Positions 1-7,365 of a DNA stretch of 13,212 nucleotides are shown here, piece by piece. The position numbers were made by a program, and so were the translations under genes. The stretch is from Candidatus Omnitrophota bacterium (GTDB lineage Bacteria > Omnitrophota > Koll11 > Pluralincolimonadales > Pluralincolimonadaceae). Within the stretch, counting starts at the first letter, position 1. Every line of letters starts with the position of its first letter. The stretch lies in NCBI GenBank assembly GCA_022709465.1, contig JAKLIT010000025.1, positions 1 to 13,212 on the forward strand, given 5' to 3'. The notes under the pieces are model-generated. The model saw nothing but the letters and a program-made list of their open reading frames with translations. It was not told where the DNA came from and did no database searches.

Positions 1-1
1 G

Positions 2-430
2 CTCAAGTGGAGCAAGGCCTCTTCGCTCTGGCCGCTGACCTTCGGCCTCGCCTGCTGCGCCATCGAAATGATCGGCACCGGCGCTTCGAGGTTCGATATA
101 GACCGTTTTGGGGCCGGCGTCTTCCGCGCGAGCCCGAGGCAGTGCGACGTCATGATAGTCGCCGGTACCATATGCGTGAAGATGGGCGACTGCATGAAAC
201 GGCTTTACGCCCAGATGCCCGAACCCAAATACGTCATTGCGATGGGCAACTGCGCCGTATCCGGCGGCATCTTCTACAACGATACCTATTCCGTCGTAAA
301 AGGCACCGAGGCGCTCGGCATCCCGGTCGACGTGCATATACCCGGCTGCCCGCCGAGGCCCGAAAACCTCCTCTTCGGGATAATGAAACTGCAGGAAAAG
401 ATAATGAAGGAGAAGCATGGCAAACGTTGA
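2..430 (+). CDS. nuoB: NADH-quinone oxidoreductase subunit B (NuoB), 5' partial
   Basis: This is the 20-kDa (PSST-type) subunit of complex I. It carries iron-sulfur cluster N2, the last electron carrier before quinone, at the membrane-facing end of the peripheral arm. The reading frame is open from base 2; 142 residues are visible and the start lies upstream of the window. All four expected N2 ligands are present: the tandem Cys pair at visible residues 18-19 ([10 protein letters not shown]), the Cys of MGNCAVSGG (residue 84) and the Cys of IPGCPPRPE (residue 116). These motifs are diagnostic for NuoB; related hydrogenase small subunits share part of this pattern, but the NuoD next door is of the complex I type. 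The gene ends in a TGA that overlaps the start of nuoC by 14 bases, so the two are probably translationally coupled. nuoA, usually just upstream, would lie outside the window. Confidence 0.97.
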   Translation, partial: LKWSKASSLWPLTFGLACCAIEMIGTGASRFDIDRFGAGVFRASPRQCDVMIVAGTICVKMGDCMKRLYAQMPEPKYVIAMGNCAVSGGIFYNDTYSVVKGTEALGIPVDVHIPGCPPRPENLLFGIMKLQEKIMKEKHGKR

Positions 431-767
431 GGCCCTGGAGATACCCAAGGACGACCTGCTCGAAGCCGCGCGCGGCCTGCTCGACAAGGGCTTCGACAGC
501 CTGCACTGCATAACCGCCGTTGATAACAGGGACCATATCGAACTTATATACAGCTTCTATTCGATGAAGGACCACGCGGCCGCGGTGATCAAGACGCGGC
601 TCGAAGGCGACCTTACCGTCGAAAGTCTCGAGAAATTGTGGAGATCCGCGGACTGGCTCGAGCGTGAGGTCTTTGACCTCTTCGGCGTAAAATTCCTGAA
701 CCATCCTGACCTCAGAAGGATACTGAATCCCGAAGAATGGACTATACATCCGTTAAGGAAGACATAA
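417..767 (+). CDS. nuoC: NADH-quinone oxidoreductase subunit C (NuoC), short form
   Basis: This is the 30-kDa subunit of the complex I peripheral arm; it has no cofactor and packs against NuoD. The family signature is clear at residues 82-103: [16 protein letters not shown] followed by HPDLRRIL, then the WTIHPLRK ending. The start at 417 has a good Shine-Dalgarno (AAGGAGAAG just upstream, inside the nuoB end). At 116 residues the protein is short for the family, which commonly runs 150-200. The N-terminal part is trimmed and the chain ends one residue after HPLRK, where most homologues go on with a few residues such as DYPL. It overlaps nuoB by 14 bases and nuoD by 31. In some bacteria C and D are one fused protein; here they are separate. 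Identity is firm. Confidence 0.95.
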   Translation: MANVEALEIPKDDLLEAARGLLDKGFDSLHCITAVDNRDHIELIYSFYSMKDHAAAVIKTRLEGDLTVESLEKLWRSADWLEREVFDLFGVKFLNHPDLRRILNPEEWTIHPLRKT

Positions 768-1861
768 CTACCGAGGAGTTCTGGGTGAACATGGGGCCGC
801 AGCACCCGTCCACCCACGGGGTCCTGCGCCTCGAGCTCAAGCTCAGCGGCGAGACGGTCGTCGACAGTATCGTCCATATCGGCTACCTCCACCGCAGCAT
901 CGAGAAGATCGCCGAGAAGCGCTCATATACGCAATTCATTCCTTTCACCGACAGGCTCGACTATCTCGCGTCGATGAACAATAACCTCGCCTACGTGCTG
1001 GCCGCCGAAAAGCTCATGGGCGTCGAGACAAACGACAGGGCAAAGCATATCAGGGTCATTATGGCGGAACTTAACCGGATAGCGAGCCATCTCTTCGGCG
1101 TCACTACATTCACGCAGGACCTCGGCGCCTTCGCCACTCCCCTCTTCTATGGCATGCGCGAGCGCGAGAAGATAGTGGAGTTCTTCGATTCGGTATGCGG
1201 CCAAAGGCTGACCTACAATTACATGAGGATAGGAGGCGTCTCGCGCGACCTGCCCGCCGGCTCCGAAGACAAGATAAAAAAGATCATCGCATATATGCGC
1301 CCGAAATTGGACGACCTCGAGGCGATGTTCAGCGCGAACAGGATATTCACCGCCAGGACCAAGGGCATAGGCACGTTGACAGGCGAAAAGGCGGTCAATT
1401 ACGGCGTGACCGGGCCGAACCTGCGCGCTTCAGGGGTCAAATGGGACCTGCGCAAGGATGAGCCATACGAGTGCTACGATAAATTCGATTTCGATATCCC
1501 GACGGGTTCAAACGGCGACGCGTGGGACAGGTATAAGGTAAGGATGGAAGAGATGCGCCAGAGCCTGCGCATAATCGAGCAGGCCGTCGGGGGGATACCC
1601 GAGGGCGACCCGACGGTAAAGACGGGCAGGATATTAAGGCCGGCGCCGGGGCAGGCGTACGTAAGGAGCGAAAACCCGCGCGGCGAACTCGGGTTTTTTA
1701 TAGTCAGCGACGGTTCGCCCGCGCCTTACAGGCTAAAGATCCGCGCGCCTTCCTTCTCGAATATCTCGGTACTGCCGGAACTGATAAAAGGCCTTAAGGT
1801 CGCTGACGCGGTATGCGTGCTCGGCAGCCTCGATGTGGTAATGGGAGAGATAGACAGATGA
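737..1861 (+). CDS. nuoD: NADH-quinone oxidoreductase subunit D (NuoD)
   Basis: This is the 49-kDa subunit of complex I, which with NuoB forms the quinone-reduction site. The 374-residue length is normal. The N-terminus has the hallmark NMGPQHPSTHGVLRL (residues 18-32), with the quinone-site His at residue 27. The partner Tyr is at residue 76 (DRLDYLASM), exactly 49 residues later, as between His38 and Tyr87 in the Thermus protein. The C-terminus ends in the classic GSLDVVMGEIDR. The two CxxC nickel-binding motifs of the homologous hydrogenase large subunits are absent, which argues for complex I and against a group 4 hydrogenase. ATG 737 lies 31 bases inside nuoC with only a weak upstream purine run, so coupled translation is likely; the protein lines up well with the family from this start. 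The stop overlaps nuoH as ATGA. Confidence 0.97.
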   Translation: MDYTSVKEDITTEEFWVNMGPQHPSTHGVLRLELKLSGETVVDSIVHIGYLHRSIEKIAEKRSYTQFIPFTDRLDYLASMNNNLAYVLAAEKLMGVETNDRAKHIRVIMAELNRIASHLFGVTTFTQDLGAFATPLFYGMREREKIVEFFDSVCGQRLTYNYMRIGGVSRDLPAGSEDKIKKIIAYMRPKLDDLEAMFSANRIFTARTKGIGTLTGEKAVNYGVTGPNLRASGVKWDLRKDEPYECYDKFDFDIPTGSNGDAWDRYKVRMEEMRQSLRIIEQAVGGIPEGDPTVKTGRILRPAPGQAYVRSENPRGELGFFIVSDGSPAPYRLKIRAPSFSNISVLPELIKGLKVADAVCVLGSLDVVMGEIDR

Positions 1862-2802
1862 CCGTCTCCATCCTTACATTCATAATAATGATAACCGTAG
1901 GCGTGATGGCGCTCGGTTTTATCGCCGTATCGGCGATGTTCCTTATATGGTGGGAACGCAAGGTCTCGGCGCATATCCAGACACGCTACGGGCCGATGCG
2001 CGTCGGCTGGCACGGCGCCCTGCAGTCGGTCGCGGACGTCATAAAGCTGCTGCTAAAGGAGAATATCACCCCGGCGGGAGCGGATAAGGTGATCTGGTGG
2101 ACAGCCCCCTTCTTCGCGGTTGTGCCGTCGGTAATGGTCTTCGCGCCATTAGGCCACGACCTCAATATCGGCGTGCTTTACATAATGGCGATGACCTCGT
2201 TGTGCGTCCTCGGGATATTCATGGCCGGATGGGGCTCGAACAACAAGTATTCCCTGCTCGGAGGCATGAGGTCGGCCGCGCAGATAATCAGCTATGAGAT
2301 ACCGCTTATACTTGCCATGGTAACCGCCGTAATGTTCGCCGGCACGCTCTCCATACAGAAGATCGTCGAGGCGCAGAAAGATGCCTGGTTCGTCTTCCAT
2401 CCGAGCATGGCAATCGCGTTCCTCGTCTTCCTTATCGCCGGCACAGCGGAGGTCAACAGGACGCCGTTCGACATCCCCGAGGCCGAATCGGAGCTTGTCG
2501 CGGGATTCCATACGGAATATTCGGGAATGAAGTTCGCGATGTTCTTCCTCGGCGAGTACACGAACATGCTCATTATATCGGCGCTGGCCGCTGTGTTGTT
2601 CCTCGGCGGCTGGAACGGGCCGTTTTTGCATCCGATATTATGGTTCCTCATAAAGACGTACGGGATAGTGACGCTGATGATGTGGATAAGGTGGACGCTG
2701 CCGAGGGTCAGGGTGGACCAACTGATGAATTTCGCGTGGAAGGTGCTGACGCCGGTATCGTTCGCTAACCTTGCCGTTGCAGGATGGGTCTTGCTGAAAT
2801 GA
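1858..2802 (+). CDS. nuoH: NADH-quinone oxidoreductase subunit H (NuoH)
   Basis: This is the membrane subunit of complex I that lines the quinone cavity and joins the peripheral and membrane arms. The 314-residue protein is almost wholly hydrophobic, with about eight expected membrane helices. The first family loop is seen at residues 33-69 (ERKVSAHIQTRYGPMRVGWHG, then ADVIKLLLKEN). The strongly conserved cytoplasmic loop is at residues 195-222 (GTAEVNRTPFDIPEAESELV, then AGFHTEYS), with its run of acidic residues intact; these feed the so-called E-channel. ATG 1858 was chosen over an in-frame upstream ATG at 1813. It makes the typical ATGA overlap with nuoD and has GGGAGAG about 9 bases upstream, and the 15 extra residues from 1813 are hydrophilic and lie inside nuoD. 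Confidence 0.96.
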   Translation: MTVSILTFIIMITVGVMALGFIAVSAMFLIWWERKVSAHIQTRYGPMRVGWHGALQSVADVIKLLLKENITPAGADKVIWWTAPFFAVVPSVMVFAPLGHDLNIGVLYIMAMTSLCVLGIFMAGWGSNNKYSLLGGMRSAAQIISYEIPLILAMVTAVMFAGTLSIQKIVEAQKDAWFVFHPSMAIAFLVFLIAGTAEVNRTPFDIPEAESELVAGFHTEYSGMKFAMFFLGEYTNMLIISALAAVLFLGGWNGPFLHPILWFLIKTYGIVTLMMWIRWTLPRVRVDQLMNFAWKVLTPVSFANLAVAGWVLLK

Positions 2803-3197
2803 TAAAAGCGCTGTTCGTTACGCTGAAGAACATATTCGTGAAGCCGGTGACGATTCAGTACCCGACGCAGAAGATGCCTATGGCCGAAAGGTTCAGGGGG
2901 CTCGTAGACCTGCGGACGGAGAAATGCATCAAATGCAACCAGTGCGTGAAAATATGCCCGACATCCTGCCTCGATCTTTCCATGAAGGAAAGCGCCGACA
3001 AGAAAAAGGAGTTCGGGCACTTCAAATACAACATGGAGCTGTGCTGTTTCTGCGGTTTATGCGAGCAGGCCTGCCCGACGCAGGCGATCTATATGAACAA
3101 GATCTACGAAATATCCGTTTACGGGCACGATAAATTACACATCAACCTTTTGGACTCCGGTAAATATGATGAATGGGCTCATCCGACAGTTAGGTGA
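2799..3197 (+). CDS. nuoI: NADH-quinone oxidoreductase subunit I (NuoI), 2x[4Fe-4S] ferredoxin-like
   Basis: This is the TYKY subunit of the peripheral arm, holding clusters N6a and N6b that pass electrons to N2 on NuoB. Two full CxxCxxCxxxCP motifs are present: Cys 43/46/49/53 (CIKCNQCVKICP) and Cys 82/85/88/92 (CCFCGLCEQACP). Cys 83 is an extra, non-ligand residue next to the first ligand of the second motif. The N-terminal amphipathic stretch MIKALFVTLKNIFVKPVTIQ is typical. Two ATG starts are possible: 2784 (five residues longer, 19-base overlap with nuoH) and 2799 (ATGA overlap with the nuoH stop). I prefer 2799 because AGGATGG sits about 11 bases upstream and the protein then begins as its relatives do; from 2784 the only purine run abuts the start codon. 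Length 132 residues is usual for compact NuoI. Confidence 0.95.
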   Translation: MIKALFVTLKNIFVKPVTIQYPTQKMPMAERFRGLVDLRTEKCIKCNQCVKICPTSCLDLSMKESADKKKEFGHFKYNMELCCFCGLCEQACPTQAIYMNKIYEISVYGHDKLHINLLDSGKYDEWAHPTVR

Positions 3198-3723
3198 TAT
3201 CGTAAACAATTACGGGCTGCCGCAGGATTTCGTAGTGCAGGCCTCCTTCTACGTCATTGCGGGGCTTGCCTGCGTATTCGCGTTCGGCGTCGTGGCCATG
3301 CGCAATATATTCCATTGCGCGGTCTCGCTCGCGCTCTGCCTGTTCTGCGTCGCAGGGGTCTACCTCTTCCTTAACGCTGAGTTCCTTGCAATAGTCCAGG
3401 TGCTCATATACGTCGGCGCGATCGTCGCTCTCTTCATCTTCGCGATAATGCTTACGGCAAATATCGAGGACCGCTCGATAAGGCAGGCGAACAGGCAAGT
3501 CCTCGTGTCGGCCGCCGTCGCCGTTGCCATATTATCTTTCTTTATCTCCATAATAGTCGCCGCCCCCTGGAAAACCGCACCCGCAGGTGCATCGTCAGGG
3601 CCCAGGTTGGAGGATATCGGCCGGGCGCTCATGTCCGCATACGCGCTTCCTTTTGAGTTCATCTCCCTTATCCTGCTCGCCGCGCTCGTCGGGGCGATAG
3701 TGATAGGAAAGGTCAAGAAGTGA
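3166..3723 (+). CDS. nuoJ: NADH-quinone oxidoreductase subunit J (NuoJ)
   Basis: This is a small membrane subunit of complex I, next to NuoH, NuoA and NuoK, with about five helices. The most conserved part is the third helix, FLAIVQVLIYVGAIVALFIF (residues 68-87), which matches the family's VQVxVYxGAIxVLFLF signature. The C-terminal helix ISLILLAALVGAIVIGK is also typical. Length 185 residues from ATG 3166 is in range. This start overlaps nuoI by 32 bases and lacks a clear Shine-Dalgarno. An in-frame GTG at 3235 has AGGA seven bases upstream and would start the protein just before helix 1, as many NuoJ do, so the true N-terminus is uncertain. The stop overlaps the nuoK start by one base. Confidence 0.93.
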   Translation: MMNGLIRQLGDIVNNYGLPQDFVVQASFYVIAGLACVFAFGVVAMRNIFHCAVSLALCLFCVAGVYLFLNAEFLAIVQVLIYVGAIVALFIFAIMLTANIEDRSIRQANRQVLVSAAVAVAILSFFISIIVAAPWKTAPAGASSGPRLEDIGRALMSAYALPFEFISLILLAALVGAIVIGKVKK

Positions 3724-4031
3724 TGATACCCCAAAGCCATTTTCTCATATTAGGGGCGGTCCTCTTCGCGATAGGGCTCTACGGCGCGTTGACGCGCAGG
3801 ACGGCGATCGGGATACTGATGTCGATAGAGCTGATATTGAACGCCGCGAACATAAACCTGATAACGTTCAATAAATTCATCGGCGGGCCCGACGGCTTGG
3901 GGCAGGTCTTCGCGCTCTTCGTCATAGCGATAGCCGCCGCTTCCGCGGTGATAGGGCTTGTGCTTGTGATAGCCGTCTACAGGAACATGAAAACGATATT
4001 CACGGAGAAGATGAACATACTGAAATGGTAA
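3723..4031 (+). CDS. nuoK: NADH-quinone oxidoreductase subunit K (NuoK) with Glu-to-Ser change in helix 3
   Basis: This is the three-helix membrane subunit of complex I (ND4L homologue), part of the proton channel next to NuoN and NuoJ. The 102-residue length is normal. The N-terminus (MIPQSHFLILGAVLFAIGLYG) aligns without gaps to the E. coli protein, so the key Glu falls at residue 36 (LMSIELILNAANINL), as in E. coli. The second conserved membrane Glu (Glu72 in E. coli, usual context AAAEA) is replaced by Ser at residue 74 (IAAASAVIGL), and no other acidic residue lies in that helix. ATG 3723 is preferred over GTG 3720. It overlaps the nuoJ stop as TGATG and has AGGAAAGG 10 bases upstream. 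The 3' end overlaps nuoL by 7 bases. Confidence 0.96.
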   Translation: MIPQSHFLILGAVLFAIGLYGALTRRTAIGILMSIELILNAANINLITFNKFIGGPDGLGQVFALFVIAIAAASAVIGLVLVIAVYRNMKTIFTEKMNILKW

Positions 4032-5887
4032 GATACGCGCACCTTATACCGCTCTTCCCTTTTGCCGCCTTTGCGGTTAACATCCTTTTCGGGCGCAAGC
4101 TCAGGAAGGCGGCGGCGTTCGTCTCTATAAGCGCCTCGTTCATTTCGCTTGCCATCGCCGCGGTGACCTTCATCGGGAACGCGCGTTACGGCGAGGGCTC
4201 GTATATGGTCGGCCGCTGGCTTTCGTTCGGCGGGATCCCCCTGGATTTCGGCGTAACGGTAGACCCGTTGTCGTGCATGATGCTTATGGTCGTGACCGTA
4301 GTGGGCACGCTTATACAGATATATTCCATCGGGTATATGCGCGATGACGCGCGTTTTTCGAGGTTCTTCGCCTACATGTCGCTGTTCATGGGCTCGATGC
4401 TCGGCCTCCTGCTCTCCGATAATTTCGTGATGCTCTACATATTCTGGGAAGGCGTGGGGCTCTGCTCGTACCTGCTCATATCCTTCTGGTTCGAGCGGCC
4501 GGCTGCCGCCAGGGCGGGCATGAAGGCGTTCATAACCACGAGGATAGGCGATACCGGCCTGCTGATAGGGATACTGCTGCTATTCTTCACCACGAAGACC
4601 CTCTATTTCAGGGACCTCGGAAACCTCGGGATAAACGACGCGATGCTTACGGCCATCGCGCTGCTGATATTCTGCGGCGCGGTCGGAAAATCGGCGCAAT
4701 TCCCGCTGCACGTATGGCTTCCCGACGCGATGGAAGGGCCGACGCCTGTCTCGGCGCTCATACACGCGGCGACGATGGTAGCCGCGGGCGTATACCTCGT
4801 CGCGCGCACCTACGGGCTCTTCCTTTCGCACCATTCATCGCTTATCTGGGTCGCGTATATAGGCGCCATAACCGCGCTCATGGCGGCGACCATCGCGACG
4901 GTAAATACCGATATCAAGCGCATACTCGCATACTCGACGGTAAGCCAGTTGGGGCTTATGATGCTCGCGCTCGGCGCCGGCGGCTATAACGGCGGCACAT
5001 TCCACCTGATGACGCACGCGTTCTTCAAGGCCCTGCTCTTCCTCTGCGCGGGAAGCGTAATACACGCCGTCCACACCCAGGACATATTCAAGATGGGCGG
5101 GCTGCTGGGCAAGATGAAGGCCACCGGGTGGACGCTCATAATAGGCGCTCTCGCGATAGCCGGCGTGCCGCCGCTGTCGGGGTTCTGGTCGAAGGACGAG
5201 ATGCTCTCCGAGATCCTGGCTGAAGGCCATCCTGTCCTCTTCGGCATCGCCGTCGCGACATCCCTTCTTACGGCATTCTATATGTTCCGCCTGGTCTTTG
5301 TCGTGTTGTTCGGCAAACCGCGCTCGGAACTGCACGCGCACGAGTCGCCCGCCGTCATGACCGTCCCCCTCGGGATACTCGCGGTATTCTCGATATTAGC
5401 GGGGTTCTTCAGGCCGGTGGAATTCGACCCGCTCATGGCGGGCGTATCGATAGCGATCTCGGCCGCGGGGATAGGGATAGCGTATGTATTCTATATAACG
5501 GATAACAAGGTACTGCCGGCCTCTTTTCGTTCGAGGTTCGCGTTCCTGTACAAACTCATATCAAATAAATATTATGTCGACGAAATATACGAGGTGTTAA
5601 TAATAAGGCCGGTTATGCGGCTCGCGGGCATCGCCGCCGCGTTCGATTCGAGGGCCGTCGACGGCGCCGTAAACCTTACGGCATATCTTTCCGTAATAGC
5701 CGGAAAAGTGCAGGCCTGGTTCGACCTGTATGTCGTCGACGGAATAGTGAACATGACGGCCAACATAACGTGGCTCTGTTCCGCGGTATTCCGCCGGCTC
5801 CAGACCGGTTTCGTCCAGAATTACATACTGATAGCGTTCTTCGGGCTTGCGATAATGATACTGATAAAATTGACAGGAGGTCAGTGA
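4025..5887 (+). CDS. nuoL: NADH-quinone oxidoreductase subunit L (NuoL)
   Basis: This is the distal antiporter-like, proton-pumping subunit of complex I. At 620 residues it has the length of the family. The channel residues are in place: Glu142 in helix 5 (FWEGVGLCSYLLI), Lys222 in helix 7 (GAVGKSAQFPLHVWLPDAME), His247 (ALIHAATM), Lys335 (THAFFKALLF) and Lys390 (GFWSKDEML). These correspond to E. coli Glu144, Lys229, His254, Lys342 and Lys399. The C-terminus carries the long lateral helix that lies along NuoM and NuoN, then the closing RRLQTGFVQNY anchor helix. The lateral helix region includes an imperfect 26-residue repeat (noted separately). ATG 4025 overlaps nuoK by 7 bases; a purine run (GGAGAAGA) lies upstream. 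The gene is complete. Confidence 0.97.
   Translation: MVRYAHLIPLFPFAAFAVNILFGRKLRKAAAFVSISASFISLAIAAVTFIGNARYGEGSYMVGRWLSFGGIPLDFGVTVDPLSCMMLMVVTVVGTLIQIYSIGYMRDDARFSRFFAYMSLFMGSMLGLLLSDNFVMLYIFWEGVGLCSYLLISFWFERPAAARAGMKAFITTRIGDTGLLIGILLLFFTTKTLYFRDLGNLGINDAMLTAIALLIFCGAVGKSAQFPLHVWLPDAMEGPTPVSALIHAATMVAAGVYLVARTYGLFLSHHSSLIWVAYIGAITALMAATIATVNTDIKRILAYSTVSQLGLMMLALGAGGYNGGTFHLMTHAFFKALLFLCAGSVIHAVHTQDIFKMGGLLGKMKATGWTLIIGALAIAGVPPLSGFWSKDEMLSEILAEGHPVLFGIAVATSLLTAFYMFRLVFVVLFGKPRSELHAHESPAVMTVPLGILAVFSILAGFFRPVEFDPLMAGVSIAISAAGIGIAYVFYITDNKVLPASFRSRFAFLYKLISNKYYVDEIYEVLIIRPVMRLAGIAAAFDSRAVDGAVNLTAYLSVIAGKVQAWFDLYVVDGIVNMTANITWLCSAVFRRLQTGFVQNYILIAFFGLAIMILIKLTGGQ
5636..5791 (+). repeat. 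Imperfect 26-residue tandem repeat in the NuoL lateral-helix region
   Basis: NuoL residues 538-563 and 564-589 are two adjacent copies of a 26-residue unit. The cores are FDSRAVDGAVNLTA and FDLYVVDGIVNMTA. Eleven of 26 positions match by hand comparison, mostly in the FD..VDG.VN.TA core. The DNA copies have diverged, so this is an old protein-level repeat. Two-copy forms of the VDGxVN segment also occur in other NuoL proteins, so it may be a family trait. Confidence 0.6.
5875..5881 (+). promoter_or_regulatory. Strong Shine-Dalgarno for nuoM
   Basis: AGGAGGT lies five bases before ATG 5887, inside the last codons of nuoL. It settles the nuoM start at 5887 over the in-frame ATG at 5770, which lies deep inside nuoL. 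Confidence 0.8.
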
Positions 5888-7365
5888 TGCCTTTTCCGTT
5901 ATTGAGTTCCATAATATTCCTGCCGCTTTTGGCGGGCCTGTTTATCCTTTTCGTCCCGAAGGACAGGACGGGCCTGATAAAGGGCATCGCGACCGCCGCG
6001 ACCGGCATAACGCTGCTGCTGGCGGTAGCGGCCGTTACGGGTTTCGACTATAACAATACCGCCATGCAGTTCGCCGAGAAAGCATCATGGATACCTCAGG
6101 TGAACATCAACTACCACCTCGGCATCGACGGGATAAGTATAGGCCTCGTCTTCCTGACGGCCCTGCTCGGCTTCCTCGCGTGCATCGGTTCGTACGGGAT
6201 CAAGGAGCGGCAGAAAGAATACTACTTCCTCTACCTTTTGCTCAACACCGGCATGCTCGGCACTTTCCTCGCCCTGGACCTCTTCCTCTTCTATGTCTTC
6301 TGGGAGGTAGTGCTCGTCCCGATGTATTTCCTGATAGGCATATGGGGCGGCCCCCGCAGGGAATACGCCGCGATAAAGTTCTTCATATATACTCTGGCGG
6401 GGTCGGTCTTCATGCTCCTCTCTATCCTGGCGCTTTATTTCACGTCACAGCCGCATACGTTCAACATGCTCGAGTTAGCTTCGACCGGGAACGGCCTCGC
6501 TAAGGGCCTGCAGATAATGGTATTCATCGGTTTCTACCTCGGGTTCGCGATAAAGGTGCCGGTGTTCCCTTTCCATACGTGGTTGCCCGACGCTCACGTC
6601 GAAGCCCCGACGCCGATCAGCGTGCTGCTCGCGGGCGTCCTGCTTAAAATGGGCGGGTACGGCTTCTTCAGGATAAGCTACCCGATACTTAAGGACGCCG
6701 CCGTATATTTCGCGCTTCCGTTCGCGATACTCGGCTTGATTAATATTGTTTACGGCGCGTTCGTCGCGATGGCGCAGACGGACTTCAAGAAGATGGTCGC
6801 GTACTCTTCGGTAAGCCACATGGGGTTCGTGATGCTCGGGCTCGCGAGCATGACGGTCACCGGTTTCAACGGGGCACTGATGCAGATGTTCAACCACGGC
6901 GTCATAACCGGCGGCATGTTCCTCCTTGTCGGCGTGCTGTATGACCGCGCCCACACGAGGGATCTCGACAAGTTCGGCGGCCTCGGGGTTAAGATGCCGG
7001 TATATTCGGGCGTGCTTATAGTATTTACTCTCGCCTCCCTGGGCCTTCCGGGCCTCAGCGGGTTCGTAAGCGAGTTCATGTCGCTCATGGGAGGTTTCAT
7101 CTCTTTCCGGCTCATAACGATCATATCCGTGCTCGGCATCGTGGTAACCGCGGGGTATTTCCTTTATATGATACAGCGCGTGCTGCTCGGGCCGCTGAAT
7201 AACGCATGGGCCGGCATCGAGGATATCAACAAGCGCGAGCTCTTCACTCTCGTGCCGCTGATGGCGGTCGTGATAGTTATCGGCGTCTATCCTCTGCTGA
7301 TACTGAATTACCAGTCAGGGGCAATAACGGAACTCGTCCGTCACATCGGAGGATTATTCCTTTGA
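5887..7365 (+). CDS. nuoM: NADH-quinone oxidoreductase subunit M (NuoM)
   Basis: This is the middle antiporter-like, proton-pumping subunit of complex I, placed between NuoL and NuoN in the membrane arm. The 492-residue length is typical. Channel residues are intact: Glu140 (YVFWEVVLVPMYFLIG), Lys223 (AIKVPVFPFHTWLPDAHVEA), Lys254 (LLKMGGYG), His311 (YSSVSHMGFVMLGL), His337 (MFNHGV) and Glu396 in helix 12 (LSGFVSEFMSL). The last matches E. coli Glu407, the residue that distinguishes NuoM from the Lys at that place in NuoL and NuoN. ATG 5887 overlaps the nuoL stop by one base (TGATG) and has a strong ribosome site. The stop overlaps the nuoN start as TTGA. Confidence 0.97.
   Translation: MPFPLLSSIIFLPLLAGLFILFVPKDRTGLIKGIATAATGITLLLAVAAVTGFDYNNTAMQFAEKASWIPQVNINYHLGIDGISIGLVFLTALLGFLACIGSYGIKERQKEYYFLYLLLNTGMLGTFLALDLFLFYVFWEVVLVPMYFLIGIWGGPRREYAAIKFFIYTLAGSVFMLLSILALYFTSQPHTFNMLELASTGNGLAKGLQIMVFIGFYLGFAIKVPVFPFHTWLPDAHVEAPTPISVLLAGVLLKMGGYGFFRISYPILKDAAVYFALPFAILGLINIVYGAFVAMAQTDFKKMVAYSSVSHMGFVMLGLASMTVTGFNGALMQMFNHGVITGGMFLLVGVLYDRAHTRDLDKFGGLGVKMPVYSGVLIVFTLASLGLPGLSGFVSEFMSLMGGFISFRLITIISVLGIVVTAGYFLYMIQRVLLGPLNNAWAGIEDINKRELFTLVPLMAVVIVIGVYPLLILNYQSGAITELVRHIGGLFL
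7348..7353 (+). promoter_or_regulatory. Shine-Dalgarno that decides the TTG start of nuoN
   Basis: GGAGGA sits eight bases before TTG 7362, within the last codons of nuoM. There is no ATG or GTG near the expected N-terminus, so this site supports TTG as the nuoN start. Confidence 0.75.

Noticed and set aside
7..513. 168-residue open frame over nuoB/nuoC on the + strand
   Set aside because: Arginine-rich, no family likeness, and out of frame with NuoB and NuoC, both of which have clear motifs. It is a shadow frame.
737..1861. NuoD/NuoB/NuoH set as part of a group 4 [NiFe] hydrogenase
   Set aside because: NuoD lacks both CxxC nickel motifs and keeps the quinone-site His and Tyr. The operon has the separate L, M, N, J and K membrane subunits of complex I.
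2292..3020. 242-residue - strand open frame opposite nuoH and nuoI
   Set aside because: Antisense to conserved NuoH and NuoI motifs; no domain or good ribosome site.
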